Part shown: positions 8,600 through 18,040 of the stretch, piece after piece
How the letters are laid out: each line of letters begins with the position of its first letter
Position numbering within the stretch: position 1 is the stretch's first letter
Assembly (NCBI GenBank): GCA_021443415.1
Contig: JABUTZ010000001.1
Location: 36,000-93,061 of the forward strand
DNA from: Bacteroidaceae bacterium
GTDB taxonomy: Bacteria; Bacteroidota; Bacteroidia; Bacteroidales; Bacteroidaceae
Length of the DNA stretch: 57,062 nucleotides
Direction: 5' to 3'
Made by a program: the position numbers and the translations under genes
The notes under the pieces: model-generated
The model's input: the letters and a program-made list of their open reading frames with translations, nothing else
What the model was told of the DNA's origin: nothing
The model's database searches: none

Positions 8600-8646
8600 A
8601 CAATTAACCAATTAACCCCCAACCCATTAACCCCATAACCCCTCCA
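8600..8646 (+). repeat. A/C-rich leader motif before dnaX (copy 1 of 3)
   Basis: The 47 bases before the dnaX ATG are almost free of G and consist of irregular repeats of TTAACC, ATTAACCCC and ATAACCCC. Closely similar strings in the same orientation relative to a start codon precede xth (43634-43679) and the secreted protein gene (52940-52990, minus strand). No Shine-Dalgarno sequence is present. Confidence 0.6.
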
Positions 8647-10416
8647 ATGAGTGAATACATCGTTTCTGCCAGAAAATATCGTCCGCTGACGTTCGACAGC
8701 GTGGTGGGTCAGCATGGACTGACAACTACGCTCAAGAACTCCATCGCTTCGGGCAAACTGGCTCATGCCTACCTGTTCTGCGGTCCGCGTGGTGTGGGCA
8801 AGACAACCACCGCGCGCATTTTCGCCAAGACCATCAACTGCTTCACCCCCACCGCCAATGGTGACGCATGCGGTGAGTGTGAGTCGTGCCGGGCTTTCGA
8901 CGAACGCCGCTCGTTCAACATCCACGAACTGGATGCCGCATCCAACAACTCGGTCGAGGACATACGCACACTCATTGACGAGGTGCGCATTCCGCCTCAG
9001 GTGGGTCGATACAAGGTGTTTATCATCGACGAGGTGCACATGCTCTCGCAACAGGCGTTCAATGCCTTCCTCAAAACCCTCGAGGAACCGCCAGCACATG
9101 TCATCTTTATCCTCGCCACCACCGAGAAGCATAAGATTCTGCCCACAATCCTGAGCCGTTGCCAGATATACGATTTCAATCGCATGACGGTAGCGGACAC
9201 GGTGGCCCACCTGCGCAGTGTAGCGGAGAAGGAGGGGTACAAGTGCGACGACGAGGCATTGGCGGTCATTGCCGAGAAAGCCGACGGCGGCATGCGCGAC
9301 GCCCTCTCCATCTTCGACCAGATAGCTGCCTTCACCAGTGGCGACATAACCTACGACAAGGTGGTCGAGCATATCGGCATAGTCAACACAGCATATTATT
9401 TCCGCCTTGTTGACCATCTCCTTGCCAAGGAGTACGCACCCTCTATGCTCCTTCTCAACGAAGTGTTGGCGAAGGGCTTTGATGCCGGACTGTTCATCAA
9501 CGGCATGGCAACGCACTTGCGCAATGTAATGATGGCGCGCGACAAATCGACCGAGCAACTAATCGAGTGCAGCGAGTCCATGCGCCAGCGTTATTCCGAT
9601 CAGGCGGCTAAGTGTAGCGACAAGTTCATATACCGCGCTCTGCGTCTCTGTAACACGTGCGACCTCAACTACCGGACAAGTCGCAACAAGCGCTTGCTGG
9701 TGGAGATTACGCTCATCGAAATAGCGCAGGATGACGACGCGGTCGCGGGTCGCCCCGCGACGAAACTTAAACCCATCTTCGAGCTGTTGCTGAAAAGTGA
9801 GGCGACGGCTTCGGTTGCCAACGAGCAACCCTCTCCCACCCCTGCGTCTGTGTCTGCCATTCCAGTAACTCCTGCCATCTCAGCATCTGCTGGCGTTGCG
9901 ACCACTACCACTCCTACAGCAACCACCACTGTCACCCCAAGCATCAAGCGTGGTTCCTTTGGTACGAGCATCACTGCCGCCTTCCGCCCGAAACAACAAG
10001 CGACGGAGGCTGTTTCCGAGGAGATTCCTGTAGCATTGCCCTCGGTCGGTGCAACGATGCAGTGGAACGAGGACACACTCCGCTTTTGCTGGAACACATT
10101 CATACGCCAACTGCCTGTTGAGGAGCAGATCATGGCTGGTCGCATGCGCGCCGTCAATCCCGCTATCGTCAATGACAAGACGTTTGCCATCACCATCGAA
10201 AACAGCCGACTTCTGCCCGACTGGCAGAAAATGGTGCGTGGTGTGGAAACGCTCATCGCTACTCACACCGGTCGTACGGATATCCGCATGACTATAAACG
10301 TCGAGGAAGAAGAGTTGCAGAAAATTCTCTCCCGCCCCGAGTTGTTTACCGACATGACTGCTCGCAACTCCGTCCTTGCAAAACTCAAGGATGTCTTCCA
10401 ACTTGACATCGCTTGA
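8647..10416 (+). CDS. dnaX: DNA polymerase III subunit gamma/tau
   Basis: The ATPase motor of the sliding-clamp loader. The Walker A motif GPRGVGKT is at residues 46-53, the structural zinc cysteines are C65, C75, C78 and C81, and the Walker B IIDEVH ends at residue 131. The sensor region TTEKHKILPTILSRCQ follows, then clamp-loader domain III. A Thr/Ala/Pro/Val-rich linker (about 385-450) leads to a C-terminal domain (about 470-589) as in tau-type proteins. At 589 residues it is typical for the phylum. The start is set by the conserved MSEYIVSARKYRPLTFDSVVGQ opening. I saw no obvious A-AAA-AAG frameshift site for a short gamma form. The gene is isolated between a terminator and a convergent neighbour 17 bases away. 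Confidence 0.96.
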   Translation: MSEYIVSARKYRPLTFDSVVGQHGLTTTLKNSIASGKLAHAYLFCGPRGVGKTTTARIFAKTINCFTPTANGDACGECESCRAFDERRSFNIHELDAASNNSVEDIRTLIDEVRIPPQVGRYKVFIIDEVHMLSQQAFNAFLKTLEEPPAHVIFILATTEKHKILPTILSRCQIYDFNRMTVADTVAHLRSVAEKEGYKCDDEALAVIAEKADGGMRDALSIFDQIAAFTSGDITYDKVVEHIGIVNTAYYFRLVDHLLAKEYAPSMLLLNEVLAKGFDAGLFINGMATHLRNVMMARDKSTEQLIECSESMRQRYSDQAAKCSDKFIYRALRLCNTCDLNYRTSRNKRLLVEITLIEIAQDDDAVAGRPATKLKPIFELLLKSEATASVANEQPSPTPASVSAIPVTPAISASAGVATTTTPTATTTVTPSIKRGSFGTSITAAFRPKQQATEAVSEEIPVALPSVGATMQWNEDTLRFCWNTFIRQLPVEEQIMAGRMRAVNPAIVNDKTFAITIENSRLLPDWQKMVRGVETLIATHTGRTDIRMTINVEEEELQKILSRPELFTDMTARNSVLAKLKDVFQLDIA

Positions 10417-10433
10417 GCGCAAGAACCTCACAT

Positions 10434-10799
10434 TTAATAGATAAAGTTGGAGACGGCATTCTCAATATGCTCCAACTCGTATGACTCGGCAGACCCGACA
10501 ATCGATATGATGTCGTAGCGCATGGGCGATTCAATGTGATTGATTGCCATGTACTGATGCATTGCCGCAAGCAGATTCTTTTGCTTGCGCCAGTCCACCG
10601 CCTCATGTGGACTGCCGAAATTGTCAGTGCGTCGCGTCTTTACTTCTACAAACAAAACGATGTTGGGACCGGTGGCGATAATGTCCACCTCAAGCCGTCC
10701 AACTTTCCAGTTACGTTCGGTGATGGAGAAACCATGCCGCTGAAGGTAGTCTGCCGCAACATCCTCACCCCACTTGCCCACATCGTTGTGTCGTGCCAT
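10434..10799 (-). CDS. YraN/UPF0102 family endonuclease-fold protein
   Basis: A 121-residue protein of the UPF0102 family, which has a restriction-endonuclease-like (PD-(D/E)XK) fold and is found near universally in bacteria, with an uncertain role in DNA processing. The family landmarks are GKWGEDVAADYLQ at the N-terminus, then GRLEVDIIA and VLFVEVKTRR, which together supply the acidic and lysine residues of the nuclease-like core. The length is normal. It lies 38 bases downstream of bcp on the same strand with no promoter of its own visible, so co-transcription with bcp is likely. Confidence 0.9.
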   Translation of the reverse strand: MARHNDVGKWGEDVAADYLQRHGFSITERNWKVGRLEVDIIATGPNIVLFVEVKTRRTDNFGSPHEAVDWRKQKNLLAAMHQYMAINHIESPMRYDIISIVGSAESYELEHIENAVSNFIY

Positions 10800-10837
10800 A
10801 AGTGACAGTCAATGAAAGAATAAGCTCTTTTGCGGAA

Positions 10838-11299
10838 CTACTTTTCTGTTACAGCGAGAATCTGTTCGGCATGAGTTTTCGTGTTAATCTGCTTCGGAGT
10901 GAAGATATGTTCCACCACACCTTCCTCGTTGACAAGGAATGTCGTGCGCAGAGTTCCCACGCACTTCCTACCGCACATCGTCTTCTCGCCCCATGCACCC
11001 AATGCCTGAAGAAGTGTCGTGTCCGTGTCTGCAATAAGGGAGAAATTCAGTTCATACTTGTCGATGAACTTCTGATGCGAAGCGGCACTGTCTTTGCTGA
11101 TGCCCAACACTTCATACCCCTTGGCGGCAAGTGCCTCACGATTGTCGCGCAATGAGCACGCCTCGGCCGTGCAACCGCTCGTGTTGTCCTTGGGATAAGC
11201 GTAAAGCACAAGCTTACGACCGCGAAAGTCCTCAGCCTTAATCTCCTTGCCATTCTGGTCGACGCCCAATACCTCGGGCAGTTTGTCTCCTACGTTCAT
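10838..11299 (-). CDS. bcp: Thiol peroxidase of the BCP/PrxQ group
   Basis: A 153-residue cytosolic peroxiredoxin that reduces hydroperoxides. The PxxxTxxC active-site motif is YPKDNTSGC, with the peroxidatic cysteine at C43 and the resolving cysteine at C48, five residues on, as in atypical two-cysteine PrxQ enzymes. Ser replaces the usual Pro just before the Gly-Cys (TSGC rather than TPGC). The later GTLRTTFLVNEEG block carries the conserved arginine. It heads a probable two-gene unit with yraN and has a -7 element upstream. A role in oxidative-stress defence in an anaerobe fits the family. Confidence 0.93.
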   Translation of the reverse strand: MNVGDKLPEVLGVDQNGKEIKAEDFRGRKLVLYAYPKDNTSGCTAEACSLRDNREALAAKGYEVLGISKDSAASHQKFIDKYELNFSLIADTDTTLLQALGAWGEKTMCGRKCVGTLRTTFLVNEEGVVEHIFTPKQINTKTHAEQILAVTEK

Positions 11300-11351
11300 A
11301 GTTGTTTTCTTTTAGTGAATTTGCAATTTGTCTAATATGTCTATTACACAA

Positions 11352-11359
11352 CAAAATTA
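11352..11359 (-). promoter_or_regulatory. Bacteroidetes -7 element for bcp
   Basis: The minus strand reads TAATTTTG, 52 bases before the bcp ATG. A TTTG lies 15 bases further upstream, closer than the usual 19-21. Motif match only. Confidence 0.45.
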
Positions 11360-11429
11360 CTTATTTAAATTGAACAAACCATCAATTCGCAACCATTATT
11401 TTGTGACGGGTTTCTAATCTGAATGCACT

Positions 11430-13100
11430 TTAGCGTTCATGGCGCATGATAACACCGGAAAAAGCGGGAAGAGAAAGATTGATGGGAATGTTCGGAGAGA
11501 GAGGCGTGGAGAGTTGGTATTCAGAAAGTAAGTCAGCGAAAGATTGCGAAGAGGAAGTCGGAGAAATGCCTATGTGGTTGAACGCCTCTTGGGGAATGAT
11601 GACCGACGCCGATTGGGGATGGTCGGAGAAGTTGGCGGCGATGAGCAAGAGTTCGCGGGCGGAGTGACGCAGACAGACATAGACGTGCTGCGCGTCAAAA
11701 GTGGGCGAAGGAGGATTGACATACATCAGGTCATATAGTTCGCCATCGCGGAGCGCCTCGCTTTGGTTGCACGCAGAGAGGAGTCTGGCGTAGAATGATC
11801 GGAGTACCGATTCTTCGGCATTGAGACATCCGAGGCGTGTACGACGCAGGGAATCCACCGTCCAGTAGTCGAAAATCGTGGTGCGACCATCAAGACCGCT
11901 GAAACCTTCGGCATCGAGGGCCGGCTCGCCCAACTCCTGCCCGGCATATATCATTACCGGACCACGGCAGACCGCAACGGCAGCAATCATGCCCGCCATG
12001 CCACGGCGAGCATCGGCGGCGAACTGTGGGGAAGCGATGCGCTGCTCGTCGTGGTTTTCAAGGAAAGCAAGCATGTGGGAGCGAATGTCGTCCGTAGCCT
12101 GCCAGGCATGTGTGATTTCGCCAGCCCATCGATGCGAGCACATCACATCACGCAGACAATCGTAAAGCCCAACTTTGTCATAGAGATAGTCGAAACCACC
12201 GAAGTGGATATAGGAACGATAGAGTTCGGGATTGTAGACCTCAGCGATAAATTCTACACCGGGATACTGCTCCTTGACACGAGCGATGGCATAGTGCCAG
12301 AACTCTACAGGCACCATCTCGGCCATGTCGCAACGGAAGGCATCGACACCAGTGGAAGCCCAGAAGAGCAAGATGTCGGTCATCTTGAGCCACGTGTCGG
12401 GAATGGGGTCAAAATGACGAGTACCCGTGGCATAATCTATGCCATAGTTCAGTTTTACCGTCTCATACCAATCATTAGCCCCAGGCCATGCGTGGAAGAC
12501 ATCGTTGCCCGTGGCGCGTGCCGGGAATTCCTGCCACTCAGGAGCCAAGGCAGCATAGTCGTGGACTGGGAGATGGTCGGTGTGCAGACATTCATTATTT
12601 ATATAATAGAAGTTGTTGGAAGGCGCAAACGATAGAGACTTGTCATCATCGGCGCCAAGGTCAGTGACACCTGCCGGACAGCAGATGCTGTGATACTCGC
12701 GTGAGACATGGTTGGGCACGAAGTCGATGACAAGGCGCAAGCCGGCGCGATGGACACGGCGCACAAGGGCAAGGTATTCGTCGCGGCGACGCTCGGAATG
12801 GACAGCCAGGTCAGGGTCTATGTCGTAATAGTCGGTAATTGCGTATGGCGAACCGGCCAAGCCCTTGACAACGCGCGGGTTGCAGTCGGGCACTTCATCG
12901 AAATGTGAGCACGTGGCATGGCGGATGAGACCAGTACACCAGAGGTGTGTGAAACCCATGTCGCGGATGTGGGCAAGTGCTTTCGTGTCGATGTCCGCCA
13001 AGGTGCCGCAACCATTGACGGAAGACCCGCCCCACGGGCGAGGGGAACGACCCTTCGCACCATAGAGGCGGGTGAAAATCTGATAGATTACCGGTCTCAT
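11430..13100 (-). CDS. Alpha-amylase family (GH13) glycosidase, cytoplasmic
   Basis: A 556-residue GH13 enzyme acting on alpha-glucan-type substrates. There is no signal peptide; the protein opens directly with VIYQIFTRLYG. Conserved regions are DFVPNH (126-131), FRCD with the nucleophile D258, FIAEVYN with the acid/base E287, and FLENHD with the transition-state stabiliser D351. A C-terminal beta domain ends in FSGVIMRHER. Length and motifs point to a small-oligosaccharide or glycogen-branch enzyme rather than a secreted amylase, but the substrate cannot be fixed. Its ATG overlaps the fabD stop by four bases (ATGA), so it is translated from the fabD transcript. Confidence 0.9.
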   Translation of the reverse strand: MRPVIYQIFTRLYGAKGRSPRPWGGSSVNGCGTLADIDTKALAHIRDMGFTHLWCTGLIRHATCSHFDEVPDCNPRVVKGLAGSPYAITDYYDIDPDLAVHSERRRDEYLALVRRVHRAGLRLVIDFVPNHVSREYHSICCPAGVTDLGADDDKSLSFAPSNNFYYINNECLHTDHLPVHDYAALAPEWQEFPARATGNDVFHAWPGANDWYETVKLNYGIDYATGTRHFDPIPDTWLKMTDILLFWASTGVDAFRCDMAEMVPVEFWHYAIARVKEQYPGVEFIAEVYNPELYRSYIHFGGFDYLYDKVGLYDCLRDVMCSHRWAGEITHAWQATDDIRSHMLAFLENHDEQRIASPQFAADARRGMAGMIAAVAVCRGPVMIYAGQELGEPALDAEGFSGLDGRTTIFDYWTVDSLRRTRLGCLNAEESVLRSFYARLLSACNQSEALRDGELYDLMYVNPPSPTFDAQHVYVCLRHSARELLLIAANFSDHPQSASVIIPQEAFNHIGISPTSSSQSFADLLSEYQLSTPLSPNIPINLSLPAFSGVIMRHER

Positions 13101-13993
13101 GAGATGCCCGAAACCGTTACTTCAGCCACGTCCTTGGCTATCTTCACTATCATGCCCTGAAGAGCCTTGCCCGGACCGCACTCGACGAAGTCATTGGCAC
13201 CGGCCGCAAGCATGTTGCGCACTTCCTCCGTCCATCGAACGGCACCAGTGAGCTGAGCGATAAGGTTGGCTTTGATTTCAGTGGCATCGGTATGGGCCTT
13301 GGCATCAAAATTCTGATATACCGGGCAAGATGGCACCTTGAAAGTGGTCTGCTCGATGGCTGCCTGAAGTTTGTCCTTGGCCGATTGCATGAGCGGAGAG
13401 TGGAAGGCGCCACCAACGGCAAGCACCAGAGCGCGGCGGGCACCAGCCTCCTTGAGCTTGGCGCAAGCGGCGTTGACCGCCTCGACAGAGCCGCTGATGA
13501 CAAGCTGACCCGGGCAGTTGTAGTTGGCGGGGACAACCACACCGTCAGAAGCATTCACCTCAGCACAGATAGACTCGACTGTAGCATCATCAAGACCAAC
13601 GATAGCTGCCATCGTCGAGGGACATGCCTCGCATGCCTGCTGCATAGCCATGGCGCGAGCATACACAAGACGCAGACCATCCTCGAAGTCGAGAGCTCCT
13701 GCGGCAACAAGGGCACTGAACTCACCAAGAGAGTGACCGCCCACCATATCAGGCTGGAAGTCCGCACCAAGGCTCTTTGCCAAGGCGACACTATGGAGGA
13801 AAATAGCAGGCTGGGTGACACGAGTCTGCCTGAGTTCCTCGTCCGAACCCTCGAACATAATATCAGTGATGCGGAAACCAAGAATCTCGTTGGCGCGCTC
13901 CATCATAGCGCGGCACTCGGCGTTGTTGTCGTAGAGGTCCTTGCCCATACCTGAGAACTGGGCTCCCTGACCGGGAAAAACAAAAGCTTTCAT
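13097..13993 (-). CDS. fabD: Malonyl-CoA:ACP transacylase
   Basis: Transfers malonate from CoA to acyl carrier protein for fatty-acid elongation. The 298-residue protein has the oxyanion-forming GQGAQ loop (8-12), the nucleophile S88 in GGHSLGE, and the catalytic H198 in GGAFHSP. The C-terminal FVECGPGKALQG is also conserved. Length is normal. Here fabD is not beside other fab genes: it follows mnmA and overlaps a GH13 gene downstream. A well-formed promoter and a 29-bp tandem duplication lie in the 103 bases upstream. Confidence 0.96.
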   Translation of the reverse strand: MKAFVFPGQGAQFSGMGKDLYDNNAECRAMMERANEILGFRITDIMFEGSDEELRQTRVTQPAIFLHSVALAKSLGADFQPDMVGGHSLGEFSALVAAGALDFEDGLRLVYARAMAMQQACEACPSTMAAIVGLDDATVESICAEVNASDGVVVPANYNCPGQLVISGSVEAVNAACAKLKEAGARRALVLAVGGAFHSPLMQSAKDKLQAAIEQTTFKVPSCPVYQNFDAKAHTDATEIKANLIAQLTGAVRWTEEVRNMLAAGANDFVECGPGKALQGMIVKIAKDVAEVTVSGIS

Positions 13994-14001
13994 ACAAAAA
14001 T

Positions 14002-14059
14002 GTTTGTTTAATTGAATTTTGGGTGCAAAAGTTTGTTTAATTGAATTTTGGGTGCAAAA
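14002..14059 (-). repeat. Perfect 29-bp tandem direct repeat in the fabD leader
   Basis: Bases 14002-14030 and 14031-14059 are identical and adjacent. Each unit starts GTTTGTTTAATTG and ends GGTGCAAAA on the plus strand. The distal unit supplies the TTTG of the fabD -7 element; the proximal unit supplies AACTTTTG, one mismatch from TAnnTTTG, on the minus strand at 14033-14026. Confidence 0.95.
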
Positions 14060-14085
14060 TTAGTAAAATAATTCGTTATGGCAAA
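14055..14085 (-). promoter_or_regulatory. fabD promoter, TTTG-N19-TAATTTTG
   Basis: On the minus strand the -33 TTTG is at 14085-14082 and the -7 TAATTTTG at 14062-14055, with a 19-base spacer, the textbook Bacteroidetes arrangement. It starts just 12 bases beyond the mnmA stop, giving fabD its own promoter. Confidence 0.75.
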
Positions 14086-14096
14086 ATGTAGGGGAG

Positions 14097-15167
14097 TCAT
14101 TTGAGTACAATCTCGCCACTGCCGGCGCAAATGCGACCATCGGCGGTGTAGAGAACGCCAAACTGACCGGGGGCAACACCTTGGATAGGTTCGTCGCTCG
14201 CAACCGAATAGCGACCGTCGGGAAGCATGGAAAGCAAACCACTCATAAGGCGGTCGGTGTGGCGAACCTTGAAGCAGACAGGAACGGTGGAAGAAGGAGG
14301 GAGCAACCAAGGAACTCCGGTAATATAATGGAAATCAGACATCAGAAACGAGTTGGAATACTGCATCAAAGTGTCAAAACCACCAGAGACATAGACAATG
14401 TTGCGCCGCGTGTCCTTCTTGACCACATACCAAGGACCACCGCTCAGCCCAAGTCCACGGCGCTGGCCGATGGTGTGGAACCAATAACCGCGATGGCGAC
14501 CAAGACGGCGACCAGTCTCAAGTTCTACAATCCAGCCTTCGCGCTCGCCAAGGAAACGACGCACAAACTCATTGTAGTCAATTTTGCCAAGAAAACAAAT
14601 GCCCTGACTGTCGTGCCTACGCGCACTCGGCAGTTTCACACTCTCGGCGATGGCACGCACTTCCGACTTCATCAGCGAGCCAAGCGGAAGGAGAAGTTTG
14701 CCGACAGTGATACCGTCAAGCTGGGCGAGGAAGTCGGTCTGGTCTTTGACAGGGTCGGCGGCAGTGCCAAGCCAGACCTCACCATTCTCGTGAAGTATAC
14801 GACCATAGTGGCCAGTGGCAATGCGGTCGTAGGCATGACCGACACGCTCCTCGAAGGCACCAAACTTAATCAGACGGTTGCACATGACATCGGGGTTGGG
14901 TGTCAACCCATGCTTGACACGACGAACAAGATACGAAACGACACGGTCCCAATACTCCTCCTGAAGGTCTACGATGTCGAGATGCAATCCATAGCGACGA
15001 GCCGTCGCCTGACAAAGTTCAATGTCCTCCTCGGCGGAACATGAAAGTCCATCGCCATCCATGCCAATCTTGATGTAAAACAAATCAGGGTTTACCCCCT
15101 GTTCTTTCAGGAGATGGACGACGACAGCGCTATCAACACCGCCAGAAAGCAAGACAGCTGTATTCAT
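14097..15167 (-). CDS. mnmA: tRNA-specific 2-thiouridylase
   Basis: Installs the 2-thio group on uridine 34 of Lys, Glu and Gln tRNAs. From the chosen ATG the protein has 356 residues: PP-loop LLSGGVDSA (6-14), catalytic C96 in PDVMCNR, and C191 in SQGICFLG, which receives the sulfur; ATGHYGRI and the C-terminal beta barrel follow. An in-frame TTG at 15188 would add seven residues, but family members start at [10 protein letters not shown] and the extra codons overlap a -7 element. The -7 lies only eight bases before the ATG, so the message may be almost leaderless. Confidence 0.94.
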   Translation of the reverse strand: MNTAVLLSGGVDSAVVVHLLKEQGVNPDLFYIKIGMDGDGLSCSAEEDIELCQATARRYGLHLDIVDLQEEYWDRVVSYLVRRVKHGLTPNPDVMCNRLIKFGAFEERVGHAYDRIATGHYGRILHENGEVWLGTAADPVKDQTDFLAQLDGITVGKLLLPLGSLMKSEVRAIAESVKLPSARRHDSQGICFLGKIDYNEFVRRFLGEREGWIVELETGRRLGRHRGYWFHTIGQRRGLGLSGGPWYVVKKDTRRNIVYVSGGFDTLMQYSNSFLMSDFHYITGVPWLLPPSSTVPVCFKVRHTDRLMSGLLSMLPDGRYSVASDEPIQGVAPGQFGVLYTADGRICAGSGEIVLK

Positions 15168-15175
15168 TTCAAGTG

Positions 15176-15183
15176 CAAAGTTA
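15176..15183 (-). promoter_or_regulatory. Bacteroidetes -7 element for mnmA
   Basis: The minus strand reads TAACTTTGC, with only eight bases between it and the mnmA ATG. No clear TTTG is seen at -33. Confidence 0.45.
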
Positions 15184-15257
15184 AGCAAAAAACCTCACAT
15201 TTGTGTGTAAAGAGATTATTTCTTAGGGAAAAAGGGCAAAATGACGCGAAAAAGCTG

Positions 15258-15265
15258 TAACTTTG
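15258..15265 (+). promoter_or_regulatory. Bacteroidetes -7 element for valS
   Basis: TAACTTTGC ends 54 bases before the valS ATG, in the divergent gap with mnmA. No convincing TTTG is seen at -33. Confidence 0.5.
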
Positions 15266-15319
15266 CAAGAAGTTTAAGAAACAAGCAATTATTCACACAC
15301 ATAAGAAAAGCACTAAGTT

Positions 15320-18031
15320 ATGGAAATAGCAAGCAAATACAGCCCCGCCGAAGTGGAAGGGAAGTGGTATGAGTACTGGATGGAGCACAAGCTCTTCGCT
15401 TCTAAGCCCGATGGCAGAGAGGCATACACAATAGTTATCCCGCCGCCAAACGTGACGGGTGTCTTGCACATGGGGCATGTACTCAACGAAACGATACAGG
15501 ATATCCTTGTGCGCCGCGCCAGAACGGAAGGCAAGAACGCCTGCTGGGTGCCTGGCACCGACCATGCTTCCATAGCCACCGAAGCCAAGGTGGTGAACAG
15601 ACTCGCGCAGCAGGGCATTAAGAAAGCCGACCTCACTCGCGAGGAGTTCCTGAAACATGCGTGGGCATGGACCGAAGAGCATGGCGGCATCATTCTCAAG
15701 CAGTTGAGGAGACTCGGCTGCTCGTGCGACTGGGATCGCACCTCGTTCACGATGGACGAAAAGAGGTCGGAGAGCGTAATCAAGGTCTTCTGCGACCTCT
15801 ATAACAAGGGACTCATCTATCGCGGCGTGAGAATGGTAAACTGGGATCCGAAAGCCCTGACGGCCCTCTCGGACGAGGAGGTAATATATAAGGAGGAGCA
15901 CACCAAGCTCTATTACATGAAATACTATGTCGCCGACTGCACGGAGGCTGATGACAAGGCATGGACAAAGGAACTGGAAACTCAGGCAGAAGGTGGCAAC
16001 GTGATACACAAGGACGCTAAAGGTTATTATGCCGTCGTAGCCACCACCCGACCCGAGACCGTGATGGGCGACGTGGCGATGTGCATCAACCCGGCCGACC
16101 CCAAGAACCGCTGGCTGAGCGGCCACCACGTCATCGTGCCGATGAAAGGTCGCGTGATACCCGTCATCGAGGACGACTACGTGGAAATCGAGTTCGGAAC
16201 AGGCTGTCTGAAAGTGACTCCTGCACACGACGTTAACGACTACATGTTGGGCGAGAAATACAATCTCGAAGCCATCGACATATTCAACGATGACGCTACG
16301 CTGAGCGAAGCCGCCGGTCTGTATGTTGGCCAGGACCGCTTTGAGGTGCGCAAGCAGATAGCCATCGATATGCAGGACGCCGGGCTGATGGAGAAAATCG
16401 AGGACTACGACAACAAGATTGGTTGCTCGGAGCGCACCGGTGTGCCCATCGAGCCAAAACTCTCCATGCAGTGGTTTCTGAAGATGGAGCACCTGGCGGA
16501 AATCGCCCTCAAGCCCGTGATGGACGACGACATCAAGTTCTACCCTGTCAAATACAAGAACACCTACCGCCACTGGCTGGAAAACATCAAGGACTGGTGC
16601 ATCAGCCGTCAGTTGTGGTGGGGTCACCGCATACCCGCCTACTACCTGCCCACAGGCGGATTTGTGGTAGCTGAGACAGCAGAGAAAGCACTTGAACTGG
16701 CAAAAGAGAAGACTGGCAATAAAAATTTGACATCAAGCGACTTAAGGCAAGACGAGGACGCTCTCGATACATGGTTCAGTTCGTGGCTGTGGCCCATCTC
16801 GCTGTTCGACGGAATCAACAATCCCGGCAACGAAGAAATCCGCTACTACTACCCCACCGCCGATCTCGTGACTGGACCCGACATCATTTTCTTCTGGGTG
16901 GCGAGAATGATAATGGCTGGCTATGAATACGAGGGTAAGATGCCGTTCCGCAATGTCTATTTCACGGGTATCGTGCGCGACAAACTCGGACGCAAGATGT
17001 CGAAGAGCCTTGGCAACAGTCCCGACCCCATCGAATTGATTGAGAAGTTCGGTGCCGACGGTGTGCGCATGGGCATGATGCTGTCAGCCCCCGCTGGCAA
17101 CGACATCCTCTTCGACGAGTCGCTCTGCGAACAGGGACGCAACTTCAATAACAAGATATGGAATGCCTTCCGCCTCGTACAAGGCTGGCAGGTAGATGGG
17201 ACCGCCAAGGCAGGCGACTGCCAGAAGAAAGCCGTGGAGTGGTTCGCCGCCTTGTTGCGAGAGAAAAATGCCGAGATGAAGGACCTCTACGGCAAGTACA
17301 GACTGTCGGAGGCTCTAATGCTCGTCTACAACCTCTTTTGGGACGAGTTCTCGTCATGGTACTTGGAGATGGTGAAACCCGCATACGGGCAACCCATTGA
17401 CAAGGAAACATACGATGCGACCATCAGGTTCTTCGACGCACTCATCAAGATGCTGCACCCCTTCATGCCGTTCATCACCGAGGAACTCTGGCAGCACATC
17501 GCCGAGCGCAAGGAAGGCGAGAGCATCATGACCGAAACACTGACAATGGACGCGCCGAGCGACAAGGACGCCAAGACGGTGGAGGAGGTGGAGCAACTCA
17601 AGGCTCTCATCACCGCCGTGCGCGGAATCAGGGCGCAGAAGAACATCTCGCCAAAGGAGACACTCACACTGCAAGTAACTGCTGGAGACCCGCTTGCCGC
17701 TTATGCTGCCGTCACGATGAAGATGGCTAACATATCGTCAATCGACACGGTCAACCAGAAAGATGACACGGCAGCCACTTTCCTTGTCGGCACAACCGAA
17801 TATGCCGTGCCGATGGGCAATCTGATTGACGTGGAGGCAGAAACGGCCAAACTTGTGGCCGAACAGCAACGACTCGAGGGTTTCCTTGCCGGCATCGAGA
17901 AGAAACTCGGCAACGAACGTTTCGTGGCCAATGCCCCTGCCGCCGTCGTTGAGATGGAACGCAAGAAAAAGGCTGACGCAGAAAGCAAGATAGCCGCTAT
18001 CAAGGAAAGCCTGAAAAAACTCGGCAAGTAA
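15320..18031 (+). CDS. valS: Valyl-tRNA synthetase
   Basis: A 903-residue class I aminoacyl-tRNA synthetase. The HIGH-type motif is HMGH (50-53) within [13 protein letters not shown] and the KMSKS loop is at 559-563. The connective editing domain lies between them ([10 protein letters not shown] and the [12 protein letters not shown] block). The C-terminal coiled-coil arm typical of ValRS is visible from about residue 835 ([12 protein letters not shown]...). Length is normal. It probably begins the transcription unit that includes the helix-hairpin-helix gene nine bases downstream. Confidence 0.97.
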   Translation: MEIASKYSPAEVEGKWYEYWMEHKLFASKPDGREAYTIVIPPPNVTGVLHMGHVLNETIQDILVRRARTEGKNACWVPGTDHASIATEAKVVNRLAQQGIKKADLTREEFLKHAWAWTEEHGGIILKQLRRLGCSCDWDRTSFTMDEKRSESVIKVFCDLYNKGLIYRGVRMVNWDPKALTALSDEEVIYKEEHTKLYYMKYYVADCTEADDKAWTKELETQAEGGNVIHKDAKGYYAVVATTRPETVMGDVAMCINPADPKNRWLSGHHVIVPMKGRVIPVIEDDYVEIEFGTGCLKVTPAHDVNDYMLGEKYNLEAIDIFNDDATLSEAAGLYVGQDRFEVRKQIAIDMQDAGLMEKIEDYDNKIGCSERTGVPIEPKLSMQWFLKMEHLAEIALKPVMDDDIKFYPVKYKNTYRHWLENIKDWCISRQLWWGHRIPAYYLPTGGFVVAETAEKALELAKEKTGNKNLTSSDLRQDEDALDTWFSSWLWPISLFDGINNPGNEEIRYYYPTADLVTGPDIIFFWVARMIMAGYEYEGKMPFRNVYFTGIVRDKLGRKMSKSLGNSPDPIELIEKFGADGVRMGMMLSAPAGNDILFDESLCEQGRNFNNKIWNAFRLVQGWQVDGTAKAGDCQKKAVEWFAALLREKNAEMKDLYGKYRLSEALMLVYNLFWDEFSSWYLEMVKPAYGQPIDKETYDATIRFFDALIKMLHPFMPFITEELWQHIAERKEGESIMTETLTMDAPSDKDAKTVEEVEQLKALITAVRGIRAQKNISPKETLTLQVTAGDPLAAYAAVTMKMANISSIDTVNQKDDTAATFLVGTTEYAVPMGNLIDVEAETAKLVAEQQRLEGFLAGIEKKLGNERFVANAPAAVVEMERKKKADAESKIAAIKESLKKLGK

Positions 18032-18040
18032 GCGTCCGCA

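Noticed and set aside
8575-9558. 327-residue antisense frame over dnaX
   Set aside because: dnaX motifs on the plus strand are intact; the antisense protein has no family features.
14002-14059. CRISPR-like repeat upstream of fabD
   Set aside because: The two copies are directly adjacent with no spacers and no cas genes nearby; it is a simple tandem duplication.
15293-16627. 444-residue open frame antisense to valS
   Set aside because: It lies opposite conserved synthetase motifs, has no recognisable domain and no start context; same bias artefact.
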